Below the pieces are notes generated by a model. The model was given only the letters and a program-made list of their open reading frames with translations. It was not told the origin of the DNA and made no database searches. Positions 8,605-16,891 of a DNA stretch of 64,000 nt are shown one piece after another. The stretch spans positions 682,001-746,000 of the forward strand of contig OY969889.1 in the NCBI GenBank assembly GCA_963704335.1. The letters are read 5' to 3'. Numbering within the stretch: the first letter of the stretch is position 1; every line of letters starts with the position of its first letter. The translations under genes and the position numbers were made by a program. The DNA comes from PALSA-612 sp963704335. Lineage in GTDB: Bacteria; Actinomycetota; Thermoleophilia; Gaiellales; Gaiellaceae.

Positions 8605-9482
8605 CAGATCGTGTCCGCGAAACGGGGCTCGGCACTGCGGAAAACGGCAAGCCCGACGGCGAGCAGGATGACGGCCATGGCAGCACTCACGCCGATCACG
8701 TGCACGGGCAGCGGAGTGCCGAGCAGCGACCAGCGGAGGCCGGTGATCGCCCCGGTCATCGGGTTGAGCGCGGCCAGCCACTGGTAGTTCGTCTCGAGAG
8801 AGTTGATCGAGTAGAAGACGGGCGAGGCGAACATCCAGATCTGGATGACGAAGGGGATCGCATAGGGCACGTCGCGGTAGCGGACGCCGGCCACGGTGAA
8901 GATCAACCCGACGGCGAGCGCGGTGACCAGAGCCAGCAGCACGAAAAGCGGGAACAGGAGCGCCTGTGCGCTGACGGCGATGTCGAACCAGAACATCATC
9001 GCGACGAGGATCGGGAAGACGATCACGAAGTCGACGAGCGGTGTCACGACGGCCCCGAGCGGGAGCAGGACACGCGGGAAGTACACCTTCGTGATCAGCG
9101 ACTTGTTGCCGGCGATGCTCCCGCTGGCGCTGTTGAAGGCCGGCTGGAAATACGTCGTCCACATGATCACGCCGGCGAAGACGAAGATCGGATACGGAAC
9201 GTCGTCGGACGGGAACTCCGCGAAGCGGCCGAAGATGAGCGTGAAGATGCCCGTGGCCAGCAGCGGCTGGAGCACGACCCAGAGAATTCCGATGAGCGTC
9301 TGCTTGTAGCGCACCTTGAGATCGCGCCAGACGAACGTCAGAGACAGCTCGCGGTAGCGCCAGAGCTCGCGCAGGTCGAGCCTCGGCAGGCGCGTCGCGG
9401 GCGCAATCGTCGTCACGCGATCGTCCCGCAGGGGCGCCTCGACGGGCTCAGCCTCCGGCGCCGTCTTCTCGAGAACGCTCAC
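8604..9482 (-). CDS. wzm: Polysaccharide ABC exporter permease (Wzm-like, ABC-2 type)
   Basis: Membrane subunit partner of the Wzt-like ATPase, 292 residues. After a charged cytoplasmic leader with LRELWRYRELSLTFVWRDLK, the typical ABC-2 permease entry, it shows six hydrophobic segments (for example IGILWVVLQPLLATGIFTLI, VPYPIFVFAGVIMWTTYF, VDFVIVFPILVAMMFWF, and PFVIQIWMFASPVFY near the end). RVLLPLGAVVTPLVDF is characteristic of the TagG/Wzm family. I start at the GTG at 9482 (MSVLEKT...) since the frame further upstream crosses a hairpin-rich non-coding stretch. It stops one base into the ATPase start, consistent with co-translation. Function from family: export of a surface polysaccharide. 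Confidence 0.9.
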   Translation of the reverse strand: MSVLEKTAPEAEPVEAPLRDDRVTTIAPATRLPRLDLRELWRYRELSLTFVWRDLKVRYKQTLIGILWVVLQPLLATGIFTLIFGRFAEFPSDDVPYPIFVFAGVIMWTTYFQPAFNSASGSIAGNKSLITKVYFPRVLLPLGAVVTPLVDFVIVFPILVAMMFWFDIAVSAQALLFPLFVLLALVTALAVGLIFTVAGVRYRDVPYAIPFVIQIWMFASPVFYSINSLETNYQWLAALNPMTGAITGLRWSLLGTPLPVHVIGVSAAMAVILLAVGLAVFRSAEPRFADTI

Positions 9483-9675
9483 GCGCGTCCCTCGCCGGCG
9501 AAGGCTACCGCCGGGCGAAGCCCGGCTCCGCCTTCGCCTGACGCCGCTGGCGGCAGGATGCTGCACTCGCGGCGCTTGAACGTATGTCCGAATACGCCCT
9601 GCGCGCCACTCGCTTGCCTCCTTTGCCAGCGACGCCCGAGGAACACGCGGGCACAGCACGTTGGCACGGCGCGAC
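9483..9675. other. Hairpin-rich non-coding segment
   Basis: No credible coding sequence lies between the exporter permease start and the next gene. Instead there are stacked inverted repeats: a perfect 9-base stem ggcgaaggc (9497-9505) with gccttcgcc (9530-9538) enclosing ccgggcgaagcccgg (9511-9525), then gccgctggcggc (9543-9554) and cgtat (9581-9585) with atacg (9592-9596). Most of it would be transcribed as the 5' leader of the exporter mRNA or as the tail of the upstream gene. It could be a terminator, a structured leader or a copy of a dispersed palindromic element; I see no second copy in this window. Confidence 0.55.
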
Positions 9676-10797
9676 TCACCCGTCCAAGGCTACCGAGCGT
9701 TCGTGAAGTTTCAGTGCGTTCGCGATCTTCGGGGCGTATGCCGGAATGGCGAATTCGGCGCGGAACCGCTCACGACCAGCTGCGTCAAGCCGTTCCCGCA
9801 GCGCCGCGTCGTCGCGTAGGCGAACGAGTGCGTTTCGCAGAGCGTCGGCGTCTCCTTCGGGGACGAGCAACCCCGCCGGGCCCATGATGTCCGGGATGCC
9901 ACCGCTGTCCGAGGCCACGATCGGCAAGCCCATTGCCAGGCCGTCCACGAGCGTCGACGCGGACTGCTCCTTCCAGCGCGGAGTCGTCAGGGACGGCACG
10001 GCAAGGCAGTCGAGCGCGGCATAGAAGCTCCACAGCTCGTCCTTGGGCAGCAAGCCGAGATAGTGGATCCGGTCGTCTGCGGCGGCCATCGCCTCCAGCT
10101 CCGCACGCTGCGGCCCGTCGCCGGCCAGCACGAGCTGCGCGCCCTCGGGCAGGGCCCGAACGAGCAGCTTCCAGCCCTTCGCCTCGATCAGCCTCCCTGC
10201 GAAGCCGACGGTGAAGCCGGCATCCAGCGCCATGGCCTTCACCTCGCCCTCCGGCTCCAGGCCGCCTGCGACGAGCGTCGAGGCGGGCACCGACACGGGC
10301 ATGCCCGCGGCCCGGATGCCCTCGAGCGACGGCTGCGCGACGGTCAGCAGGTGGTCGAGCCGGGGCCAGAGGAGGCGCCGTGCTGTGCGCTCGGCAAGCC
10401 GCCGCGGCCGGGGGAAGATGTTCTCGCAGACGGCCGTGACGATCCGCGGTCGCTTGTGGAAGCGGTAGAGCGCGAGCATCTCCAGCAGGAACGGGTCGAT
10501 CGGCTCCTCCTGCACCCAGATCACGTCGGGCCGGATTGCACGCAACTGCCGGGCGATCCACGTCAGCCGCTCGCGGCGCGAGCCGGGCGGCACCGGTCGC
10601 ACCTCGATGGGCAGGCCCGCGGCGGGATTCGCCGTCCCGTGAGCCCGGTGCACGGTCGGCAGGTCGGCCGGCGGCGGCGCGGCCAGCACGATTGCTCTGG
10701 CCTCGAAGCGCCGCACCACCTCCTCCAGAGCCAGCCAGTGCACCGGATAGAACGCCAGGCGGCTGTAGAGGACGAGGGTCGCCTCGGGACGTTTCAT
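9676..10797 (-). CDS. Family 4 glycosyltransferase
   Basis: GT4-type glycosyltransferase, 373 residues. The acceptor half includes PDVIWVQEEPIDPFLLEML and the second domain begins TVGFAGRLIEAKGWKLLVRA, the standard opening of the donor fold, followed by QLVLAGDGPQRAELE and the donor-binding GLAMGLPIVASDSGGIPDI. The ATG at 10797 overlaps the stop of the upstream transferase by four bases (ATGA). It lies just before the hairpin-rich stretch and the ABC exporter, in the same direction, so it probably adds a sugar to the exported polymer. Family assignment is secure; the substrate is not. Confidence 0.88.
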   Translation of the reverse strand: MKRPEATLVLYSRLAFYPVHWLALEEVVRRFEARAIVLAAPPPADLPTVHRAHGTANPAAGLPIEVRPVPPGSRRERLTWIARQLRAIRPDVIWVQEEPIDPFLLEMLALYRFHKRPRIVTAVCENIFPRPRRLAERTARRLLWPRLDHLLTVAQPSLEGIRAAGMPVSVPASTLVAGGLEPEGEVKAMALDAGFTVGFAGRLIEAKGWKLLVRALPEGAQLVLAGDGPQRAELEAMAAADDRIHYLGLLPKDELWSFYAALDCLAVPSLTTPRWKEQSASTLVDGLAMGLPIVASDSGGIPDIMGPAGLLVPEGDADALRNALVRLRDDAALRERLDAAGRERFRAEFAIPAYAPKIANALKLHERSVALDG

Positions 10798-12188
10798 CCG
10801 AGCCGGGAGACGATCGCCTCGACGACCCGCTCGCCCGCCTTGCCGTCCACTTCACCGACAACCTCGTGCGCGATCTGCTCGCGCTCGCGGGCCAGCTCGC
10901 CAGGCTGCGAGAGCGCGCGGTCGATTCCCGCGACGAGCTCGTCGAAGTCGTGGGCACGGAGGAACGCGCCCGACTCCGCGAGTTGCTTGTAGTGGTCGCC
11001 GACGAGGTTGCGATCGGCCCAGCGCTCGCCCGGAGGCGCCCCCTCGTCCCAGAGAACGCACACCGCCGGCCGGTCGTTGACGAGCGCGTCGAGCAGGATC
11101 GTGCCCGCATTGGCCACGACGACGTCGGCGTACTGCAGGAGCGTGGCGAGATCCTCGAGATCCGTGTAGCTCGGCGCCTGCACGGCCGCACCGGCCACGC
11201 CCGCTGCCGCGCCGAACCGCTCTCTGACCCTGTTGTCGCGCGGATGCGGCCGGAAGAGGAGCGAGAAGCGGCTCTGCGCGCCAGACTCGAGCCACCACGC
11301 GAGCAGCCGCTCGACCAGCTTGCCCTCGTACGGCGCATTGTCAGGCGTATTGCCGGCGAACAGGACCAGCGGCTTGTCCGGATCGAGGTCGTAGCGCCGC
11401 AGGAGCTCCGCGTACGCCTCCCGCGACCGCCGGCGATGATAGACGTCCGTCTGCGGCCAGCCGGTGATCGTGATCCTCGCGGGATCGATGTCGTGGTAGC
11501 GGACGAGGTCGGAGCGCATGATCTCGTTCTGCACGACGTAGAGGTCGAGGTGCGGCGAGACGACGCCCTTCCCGACCGTGTGATCCCAGGACGCGACGTA
11601 GCCGACGACCGGCACGCCCAGCCGGCGCGCCGCCACGAGATACGGCATCGAGACGTGCGCCTGGAGGTTCGTCACGACGAGCCCCTCGCAGTGGGCCCGC
11701 ATGGCCTCGAGCAGCTGCGACGGCACGTACCGCCGGCCGGAGAAGAGCCAGGCCGCCATCCCGCGGTCGACGACGTCCCAGCGCGGCAGGTGCCCCGCCC
11801 GGTCGATGTCGAGGAAGGCGATCGGATGGCCGTGCGCCCACCGCTCCTTGTTGAAGCCGTGGCGAAGGCTCGTGCGCACGGCCAGCGTGTGAAAGCCGAC
11901 ATGGTCGTCGAGGAAGTAATCCGCTCGGCGGACGATCCGCTCTCCGACTGGCACACGCAGATGCATCAGGTCCGCCGTCTCGACCACCTTTACGCCGTCG
12001 AGCTGGCCGCGCCATGGATCGATGTGCTTCGGGTGCAGCGGGAACAGCGCCGTGATGGGCTCCTCGAAGGCGTCGCGCAGGCCGGCGACGATGCCGCAGT
12101 CGAAGAAGACCCGGTTGGGCAGCGGATCCACGAATGCGACCCACAGCCGCCGCCGCGCATTCTGAGTGTCCGCCCCCTCGATTGCCAC
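10794..12188 (-). CDS. GT-B fold transferase, CDP-glycerol glycerophosphotransferase-like
   Basis: Large transferase-like protein of 464 residues with a GT-B look. Recognisable parts are LVVTNLQAHVSMPYLVAARR and VGYVASWDHTVGKG in the first domain and, in the second, PLVLFAGNTPDNAPYEG, LLFRPHPRDNRVRERFG and ADVVVANAGTILLDALV, which together resemble CDP-glycerol glycerophosphotransferases and related capsule or teichoic-acid polymerases. I begin at the GTG at 12188, since longer frames run into the divergent NADH dehydrogenase gene, whose ATG is only 22 bases away. It overlaps the following GT4 gene by four bases. The role in making the surface polymer is inferred; the reaction is uncertain. 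Confidence 0.65.
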   Translation of the reverse strand: MAIEGADTQNARRRLWVAFVDPLPNRVFFDCGIVAGLRDAFEEPITALFPLHPKHIDPWRGQLDGVKVVETADLMHLRVPVGERIVRRADYFLDDHVGFHTLAVRTSLRHGFNKERWAHGHPIAFLDIDRAGHLPRWDVVDRGMAAWLFSGRRYVPSQLLEAMRAHCEGLVVTNLQAHVSMPYLVAARRLGVPVVGYVASWDHTVGKGVVSPHLDLYVVQNEIMRSDLVRYHDIDPARITITGWPQTDVYHRRRSREAYAELLRRYDLDPDKPLVLFAGNTPDNAPYEGKLVERLLAWWLESGAQSRFSLLFRPHPRDNRVRERFGAAAGVAGAAVQAPSYTDLEDLATLLQYADVVVANAGTILLDALVNDRPAVCVLWDEGAPPGERWADRNLVGDHYKQLAESGAFLRAHDFDELVAGIDRALSQPGELAREREQIAHEVVGEVDGKAGERVVEAIVSRLG

Positions 12189-12210
12189 GACGGCCGATGA
12201 TACGGAGGCG

Positions 12211-13479
12211 ATGAGTGAGCGCCGAGCCCATGGCGGCACCCTGATCCTCGGCGGCGGCTTCGCCGGCAGCTGGGTGGCGCGGCTGCTCGGCAAGCGTGGC
12301 CTCCAGTCGACGATCGTCTGCCCGGAGAACTTCATGCTCTTCACGCCGCTCTTGCCCGAGGCCGCCTCCGGCACGCTCGAGCCGCGTCACGTCGTCGTGC
12401 CGCTGAGGGTGATGTGCCCGCGCTCGGAGCTGCTGCTGGGCCGCGCCACCGCACTCGACCAGGAGCGCCGCACGGTGGTCGTCGAGACACAGGACGCATC
12501 GCTGGAGGTCGGATACGAGCGGCTCGTGATCGCACTCGGCGCGGTCAGCCGCGCGCTGCCCATCCCCGGTCTCGCCGAGCACGGGCACGGCTTCAAGGAT
12601 CTCGCCGACGCGATCGCCCTTCGCAACCATGTTCTGCGCCAGCTGGAGCTGGCTGACGCGGGGCTGGATGCCGGCGCTGCACGCCGCCATCTCACCTTCG
12701 TCTTTGTGGGCGCCGGCTACGCGGGCGTGGAAGCTCTCGCGGAGCTCTCGGATCTCGTACGCGACGCTCTCCGCTATTACCCGCACCTGCGCGAGCTACC
12801 GACAAGGTGGATGCTCGTCGACGCGGCGCCCTCGATCCTGCCGGAGATCCCGACAAAGCTCGGCGAGTACGCCGCACGTGAGCTGACCGGCCGCGGCGTG
12901 GAGATCCGCACGGGCACGACGCTTCAGGCGCTGGACGCAGATGGTGCGTTGCTGTCCAACGACGAGCGCGTGGAGACGAACACGCTCGTCTGGACAGCTG
13001 GCGTCCGCGCGAGCCCGCAGCTCGCAGAGCTCGGCCTGCCGCTGGACGACCAGGGTCGAGTGCGCGTGGATCGCTTTCTCCAGATCGAGGGCAGCGGCGA
13101 TGCGTGGGCGCTCGGCGACTGCGCTCGCGTGCCGAACGAAGCCACGCCGGAACTGCCGGATCCGCCGACATCGCAGCACGCGCTGCGCCAGGCTCGCGCG
13201 CTCGCTCGCAACCTCGTCGACTCGCCGCGCCCGTACCGCTACCGCATGCTCGGTCAGGTCGCGACGCTGGGCCGCTACCGAGGCGTCGCGGACATCCTCG
13301 GCCTGCGCTTGCGTGGCTTCCCCGGCTGGTTCGTCACCCGGACGTACCACCTGAGCCAGCTGCCGCTGTTCTCACGCAAGCTCCGTGTCGTGTCGGACTG
13401 GACCGTCGCGCTCTTCTTCAGGCGCGACATCGCCGAGCTCGGCACGCTCGGCCACCCGCGGCGGCTCGGCGAGCCCTAG
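12211..13479 (+). CDS. Type II NADH dehydrogenase (NDH-2)
   Basis: FAD-containing NAD(P)H:quinone oxidoreductase of the non-proton-pumping NDH-2 family, 422 residues, acting at the inner face of the cytoplasmic membrane. The FAD motif is TLILGGGFAGSWVARLLG at the N-terminus, the second dinucleotide-binding motif is TFVFVGAGYAGVEALAEL, and the C-terminal FAD contact is GDAWALGDCARVPN. LVWTAGVRASPQLAELGLPL is also typical. I prefer the ATG at 12211 to one 15 codons upstream since it begins right before the FAD strand and avoids overlapping the divergent transferase gene. A ggagg lies only two bases before it, closer than usual. It is convergent with ligD. Confidence 0.88.
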   Translation: MSERRAHGGTLILGGGFAGSWVARLLGKRGLQSTIVCPENFMLFTPLLPEAASGTLEPRHVVVPLRVMCPRSELLLGRATALDQERRTVVVETQDASLEVGYERLVIALGAVSRALPIPGLAEHGHGFKDLADAIALRNHVLRQLELADAGLDAGAARRHLTFVFVGAGYAGVEALAELSDLVRDALRYYPHLRELPTRWMLVDAAPSILPEIPTKLGEYAARELTGRGVEIRTGTTLQALDADGALLSNDERVETNTLVWTAGVRASPQLAELGLPLDDQGRVRVDRFLQIEGSGDAWALGDCARVPNEATPELPDPPTSQHALRQARALARNLVDSPRPYRYRMLGQVATLGRYRGVADILGLRLRGFPGWFVTRTYHLSQLPLFSRKLRVVSDWTVALFFRRDIAELGTLGHPRRLGEP

Positions 13480-13489
13480 CTGGCGCTCG

Positions 13490-15829
13490 CTAGCGGATGG
13501 TCGAGAGCGCCTGGGACAGGGACTGCCCACCCTCGAGCACGCCCGCGAACACGTCGCCGTCTTTCGCGACCCGCCGCAGCACGGCGTCCATCGTGAAGTC
13601 GGTCGGCTCGAGGCCCGCCTTCACCTCTTCCCAGCGCAGCGGCGTCGAGACGGGCGCCCCGGCGCGTGGTCGTACCGAGTAAGCCGACGCGATCGTCTTT
13701 CCTTCGCCGTTCTGGTTCGCGTCGATCAGCACGCCTTTGCGCTTCCGCTTCACCCACTCCGTCGTGACGAGGCCGCGGTGGGTCGACGCGAGCGTGCGCG
13801 CGACGATCTCTGCGAACTCCCGCGCCTGCGCATACGTCGAGCGGCGGGCGATGGGCACGAGCACGTGCATCCCGTCGGCGCCGCTCGTCTTGGGAAAGCC
13901 TGCGAGGCCGAGCTGGTCGAGCACCGCCTTTACGAGCTTCGCGACCTCCACGACCTCGGCGAAACCCACGTCGGGTGAGGGATCGAGGTCGAAGAGCACC
14001 CAGTCCGGGCGATCCGGCTTGTCCACGCGGGAATACCACGTGTTCATGTCGATGCAGGCCATGTTGACCATCCACAGCAGCGCCAGCGCGTCGTCGACGA
14101 GCGGCGCGTCGATCATCCGGCGCTGCCGCGGGCTCTCACGCGTCGAGACTTCGAACCGCCGCGTCGGAATCCAGTCTGGCATGTGCTTGGGCGCGTCCTT
14201 CTGGAAGAAGAACTTGCCGTCGATGCCGTCGGGAAAGCGCTTCATCGTGAACGGTCGGCTGCGGAGGTGGGGGAGGATCACGGGCGCAACCTGGCGGTAG
14301 TACGCGAGCAGATCGCCCTTCGTGATCCCCTCCTCCGACCAGAAGACCTTGTCGAGGTTGGAGAACTTCAGGGTCCGCTTGCCCTTCCGAATCTCGGTGG
14401 GAAAGGGCTCCTCGCGACGGACTTCCTCGGGCAGCTTGTCCTCCCGTATCCCCAGGAAGGTCGGAAAGCGCAGGTGGCTTTCGTGCGTCCATTCGACGAA
14501 CTCGATCTCGACGACGAGCTCCGGCTCGACCCATCTGACGTCGCTCTTGCGCACACGCGGCATCTTCGGGACGTCCACGAGCGGTGAGTTGGGCCGCTCG
14601 AGCGGCTTCAGGCGCGCGAGCAGGTCGTCGATCGCATCCTCCGTGAACCCGGTGCCGACGTTGCCGGCCCAGCGCAGGCCACCCTGCTCGTGGACTGCGA
14701 GCACGAGCGCGCCCATGCGCTCGCGCCTGCGCTGGCCCTTCGTGTAGCCGGCGACGACGAGCTCCTGCCGCGGCCGTAACTTCACCTTCAGCCAGTTGCG
14801 AGACCGGCCCTGCTCGTAGCGAGAGTCTGGCCGCTTGGCCATGACGCCCTCCAGGCTCTGCTGAGCGGCCGCCTCGAGCAGCGCTTCCCCATCGTCGAAG
14901 GTCTCCGTCAGGGAGACGGACTTCGAGCGTCCGAGGAGCTTCCTGAGCCGGCGGCGGCGCTCCGTCAACGGTAGGTCCACCAGCGGCTCGCCGTCCTGCT
15001 CGAGCAGATCAAAGACGTAGTAGACGAGCACCCCTTTCCCTCGCTGCATCGCCGAGAAGCTCGCGCGGCCGGTCTCGTCGATCGCGCAGACCTCGCCGTC
15101 GAGGACGCAGTCCGGCGTGCGGACGGCGCGGGGCAGCGCCGTCGCGATCGCGTCGAAGCGCTTGGTGAGGTCCGTTCTCCCAGTCCGACTCTGCAGCTCG
15201 ACCTCACCGCCACTCAGGAACGCGAGCGTGCGATAGCCGTCCCATTTCGGCTCGAACAGCCAGCCCTCGGCGCGGGGCAGCTCCTTGACGGGGGTTGCCA
15301 GCATGGGCCGGTAACGGCGCGTCCCGCCGGACGAAGATGCCCTTGCGGCCTCCTCGCGCTTGCGCAGCACCAGCCAGTTCTTCTCCTGGCCGGAGAGATG
15401 CGCCGGGATAAGCGCCCACGTGCCCTGGAGGCGCTCGCCGTCGAGCCGAAACGTGAGGCCGCCGTCCTTCTTCTCCTCCAGCAGCTCGTACGTGCCCCGG
15501 TCCCAGATCTCCACGGTCCCGGCGCCGTATTGCCCCTTCGGGATCTCACCCTCGAAGGCTCCGTACTCGAGCGGATGGTCTTCCACGTGCACCGCGAGGT
15601 GCTGCTGGCCGGGCTCGAGCGGCATGCCTTTCGGCACCGCCCAGCTCGCGAGGGCGCCGTCGCGCTCGAGGCGCAGATCGTAGTGCAGCGACCTCGCCTC
15701 GTGGCGCTGGATGACGAAGATCGGACCTTTCCGGCTCTTCCGGGCCTTCGCGGCCTTCCCGGCAGGCTCCGGCGTCTCGTCCGATCGCCGCTTGCGCCGA
15801 TAGTCACGAAGTCGGTCAGTTGAGGGCAT
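13490..15829 (-). CDS. ligD: Multifunctional DNA ligase LigD (PE-LIG-POL)
   Basis: ATP-dependent end-joining ligase of 779 residues for repair of double-strand breaks together with Ku. The order of domains is 3'-phosphoesterase, ligase, polymerase. In the phosphoesterase (about 35-170) QRHEARSLHYDLRLE gives H43, H49, D51 and R53, with H85 in VEDHP. In the ligase domain the AMP-accepting lysine is K195 in EPKWDGYR, and DCVLDGEVCA is motif III-like. The polymerase/primase domain (about 490-775) has KVFWSEEGITKGDLLAYY, MNTWYSRVDKPDRPDW and the metal-binding LFDLDPSPDVGF. This order is that of the Pseudomonas enzyme, not the POL-first mycobacterial one. No Ku gene is in the window. Confidence 0.93.
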   Translation of the reverse strand: MPSTDRLRDYRRKRRSDETPEPAGKAAKARKSRKGPIFVIQRHEARSLHYDLRLERDGALASWAVPKGMPLEPGQQHLAVHVEDHPLEYGAFEGEIPKGQYGAGTVEIWDRGTYELLEEKKDGGLTFRLDGERLQGTWALIPAHLSGQEKNWLVLRKREEAARASSSGGTRRYRPMLATPVKELPRAEGWLFEPKWDGYRTLAFLSGGEVELQSRTGRTDLTKRFDAIATALPRAVRTPDCVLDGEVCAIDETGRASFSAMQRGKGVLVYYVFDLLEQDGEPLVDLPLTERRRRLRKLLGRSKSVSLTETFDDGEALLEAAAQQSLEGVMAKRPDSRYEQGRSRNWLKVKLRPRQELVVAGYTKGQRRRERMGALVLAVHEQGGLRWAGNVGTGFTEDAIDDLLARLKPLERPNSPLVDVPKMPRVRKSDVRWVEPELVVEIEFVEWTHESHLRFPTFLGIREDKLPEEVRREEPFPTEIRKGKRTLKFSNLDKVFWSEEGITKGDLLAYYRQVAPVILPHLRSRPFTMKRFPDGIDGKFFFQKDAPKHMPDWIPTRRFEVSTRESPRQRRMIDAPLVDDALALLWMVNMACIDMNTWYSRVDKPDRPDWVLFDLDPSPDVGFAEVVEVAKLVKAVLDQLGLAGFPKTSGADGMHVLVPIARRSTYAQAREFAEIVARTLASTHRGLVTTEWVKRKRKGVLIDANQNGEGKTIASAYSVRPRAGAPVSTPLRWEEVKAGLEPTDFTMDAVLRRVAKDGDVFAGVLEGGQSLSQALSTIR

Positions 15830-15958
15830 CGTGGTCGCCTGCGGGGCCGAAACGGCTAGTTCATGCGGTTGCGGCTCTGTATGGATCGGGGATAAGCCTG
15901 TGGAGAGTGTGGATTGCCGTTATTTGTGCTGAAAACGCACAAAGTCTCGTTGATCGGC
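15830..15958. other. Intergenic region upstream of ligD
   Basis: These 129 bases separate the ligD start from the end of accA, both on the minus strand. They are less GC-rich than the flanks (for example ttatttgtgctgaaaacg) and should hold the ligD promoter and perhaps the accA terminator, though I see no clear hairpin or textbook -35/-10 pair. No small gene is supported. Confidence 0.35.
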
Positions 15959-16891
15959 TCAGGCATGAATCCCCATACGCCGGAATTTCGCCCTGCGCTC
16001 GCGCCGCAGGGTGTCCGACGGCGTCCCTTCGACCTCGTCGAGCGCGTGCTCGAGTGCCTCGCCAAGCAGCCGCGCGGCCTCGTCGTGGTCCTCCTGCGCG
16101 CCGTCGGGCGGCTCGGGAACGATGCCGTCGATGACGCCCAGCTCGAGGGAGTGCATGGCGTCCGGCTTGAACGCCGCGGCCGCCTTGCGCGCCTCGCCGG
16201 CGTCGCGCCAGAGAATCGCCGCGCAGCCCTCGGGGCTGATCACCGAGTAGATCGCGTTCTCCTGCATGAGCACGCGGTCGGCCACTGCGATCGCGATGGC
16301 GCCGCCCGATCCTCCTTCGCCGATGACGCAGGAGACGATCGGCACACCGAGCCTCGACATCACCGCCTGCGAACGGGCGATGGCGCCGCCCTGCCCGTGC
16401 TGCTCGGCCGAGACACCCGGATAGGCGCCGGGCGTATCGACGAACGTCAGGAGCGGAAAGCCGTGACGGTCGGCGAGCTCCATCACCCGCATCGCCTTCC
16501 GGTACCCCTCCGGATAGGCCATGCCGAAGTTCCGCTGCGTGCGCTCCTTCAGGTCGCGGCCCTTCTGGTGGCCGATCAGCGCGACCGTGCGACTGCCGAA
16601 GCGCCCGATGCCGGTTACGAGCGCCTGGTCGTCCGCGCGCCCGCGGTCGCCGTGCAGCTCGACGAAGTCGTCCAGCAGGCGCTCGACGTAGTCCAGCGTG
16701 TACGGCCGCTCGGGATGGCGGGCGAGCTCGACGGAGCGCCAGATCTCCTCGTCGGTGACATCGGCCTGCATGCGCTCGAGCTGCTCCTCGAGCCGCTCGA
16801 GATCGCCGGACACTTTCGTGCCGCCGAGCAAGCTCAGCCGCCTGAGCTTCGCGACCCGCTCGCGAAGGCGGAGTTGCTCGTCAGCCGTCAC
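15959..16891 (-). CDS. accA: Acetyl-CoA carboxylase carboxyltransferase subunit alpha
   Basis: Alpha half of the bacterial carboxyltransferase that transfers the carboxyl group from biotin to acetyl-CoA for malonyl-CoA synthesis; 310 residues, the normal size for AccA. Diagnostic segments are FVELHGDRGRADDQALVTG, KGRDLKERTQRNFGMAYPEG, FVDTPGAYPGVSAEQHGQGG and CVIGEGGSGGAIAIAVADR, with SVISPEGCAAILWRDA near the end. The N-terminal coiled region (LERLEEQLERMQ) is usual. It starts with a GTG that overlaps the accD stop by four bases, so the two subunits are probably made in equal amounts. A separate alpha/beta pair contrasts with the fused acyl-CoA carboxylases of many Actinomycetota. Confidence 0.95.
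   Translation of the reverse strand: MTADEQLRLRERVAKLRRLSLLGGTKVSGDLERLEEQLERMQADVTDEEIWRSVELARHPERPYTLDYVERLLDDFVELHGDRGRADDQALVTGIGRFGSRTVALIGHQKGRDLKERTQRNFGMAYPEGYRKAMRVMELADRHGFPLLTFVDTPGAYPGVSAEQHGQGGAIARSQAVMSRLGVPIVSCVIGEGGSGGAIAIAVADRVLMQENAIYSVISPEGCAAILWRDAGEARKAAAAFKPDAMHSLELGVIDGIVPEPPDGAQEDHDEAARLLGEALEHALDEVEGTPSDTLRRERRAKFRRMGIHA

Noticed and set aside
9511..9525. The inner hairpin ccgggcgaagcccgg as a plain terminator
   Set aside because: No T-run follows and it is only part of a larger nested structure, so I list the whole region rather than call a terminator.
11341..12786. A 481-codon open frame on the minus strand
   Set aside because: Its product is shadow of the NADH dehydrogenase and of the CDP-glycerol-type transferase in another frame.
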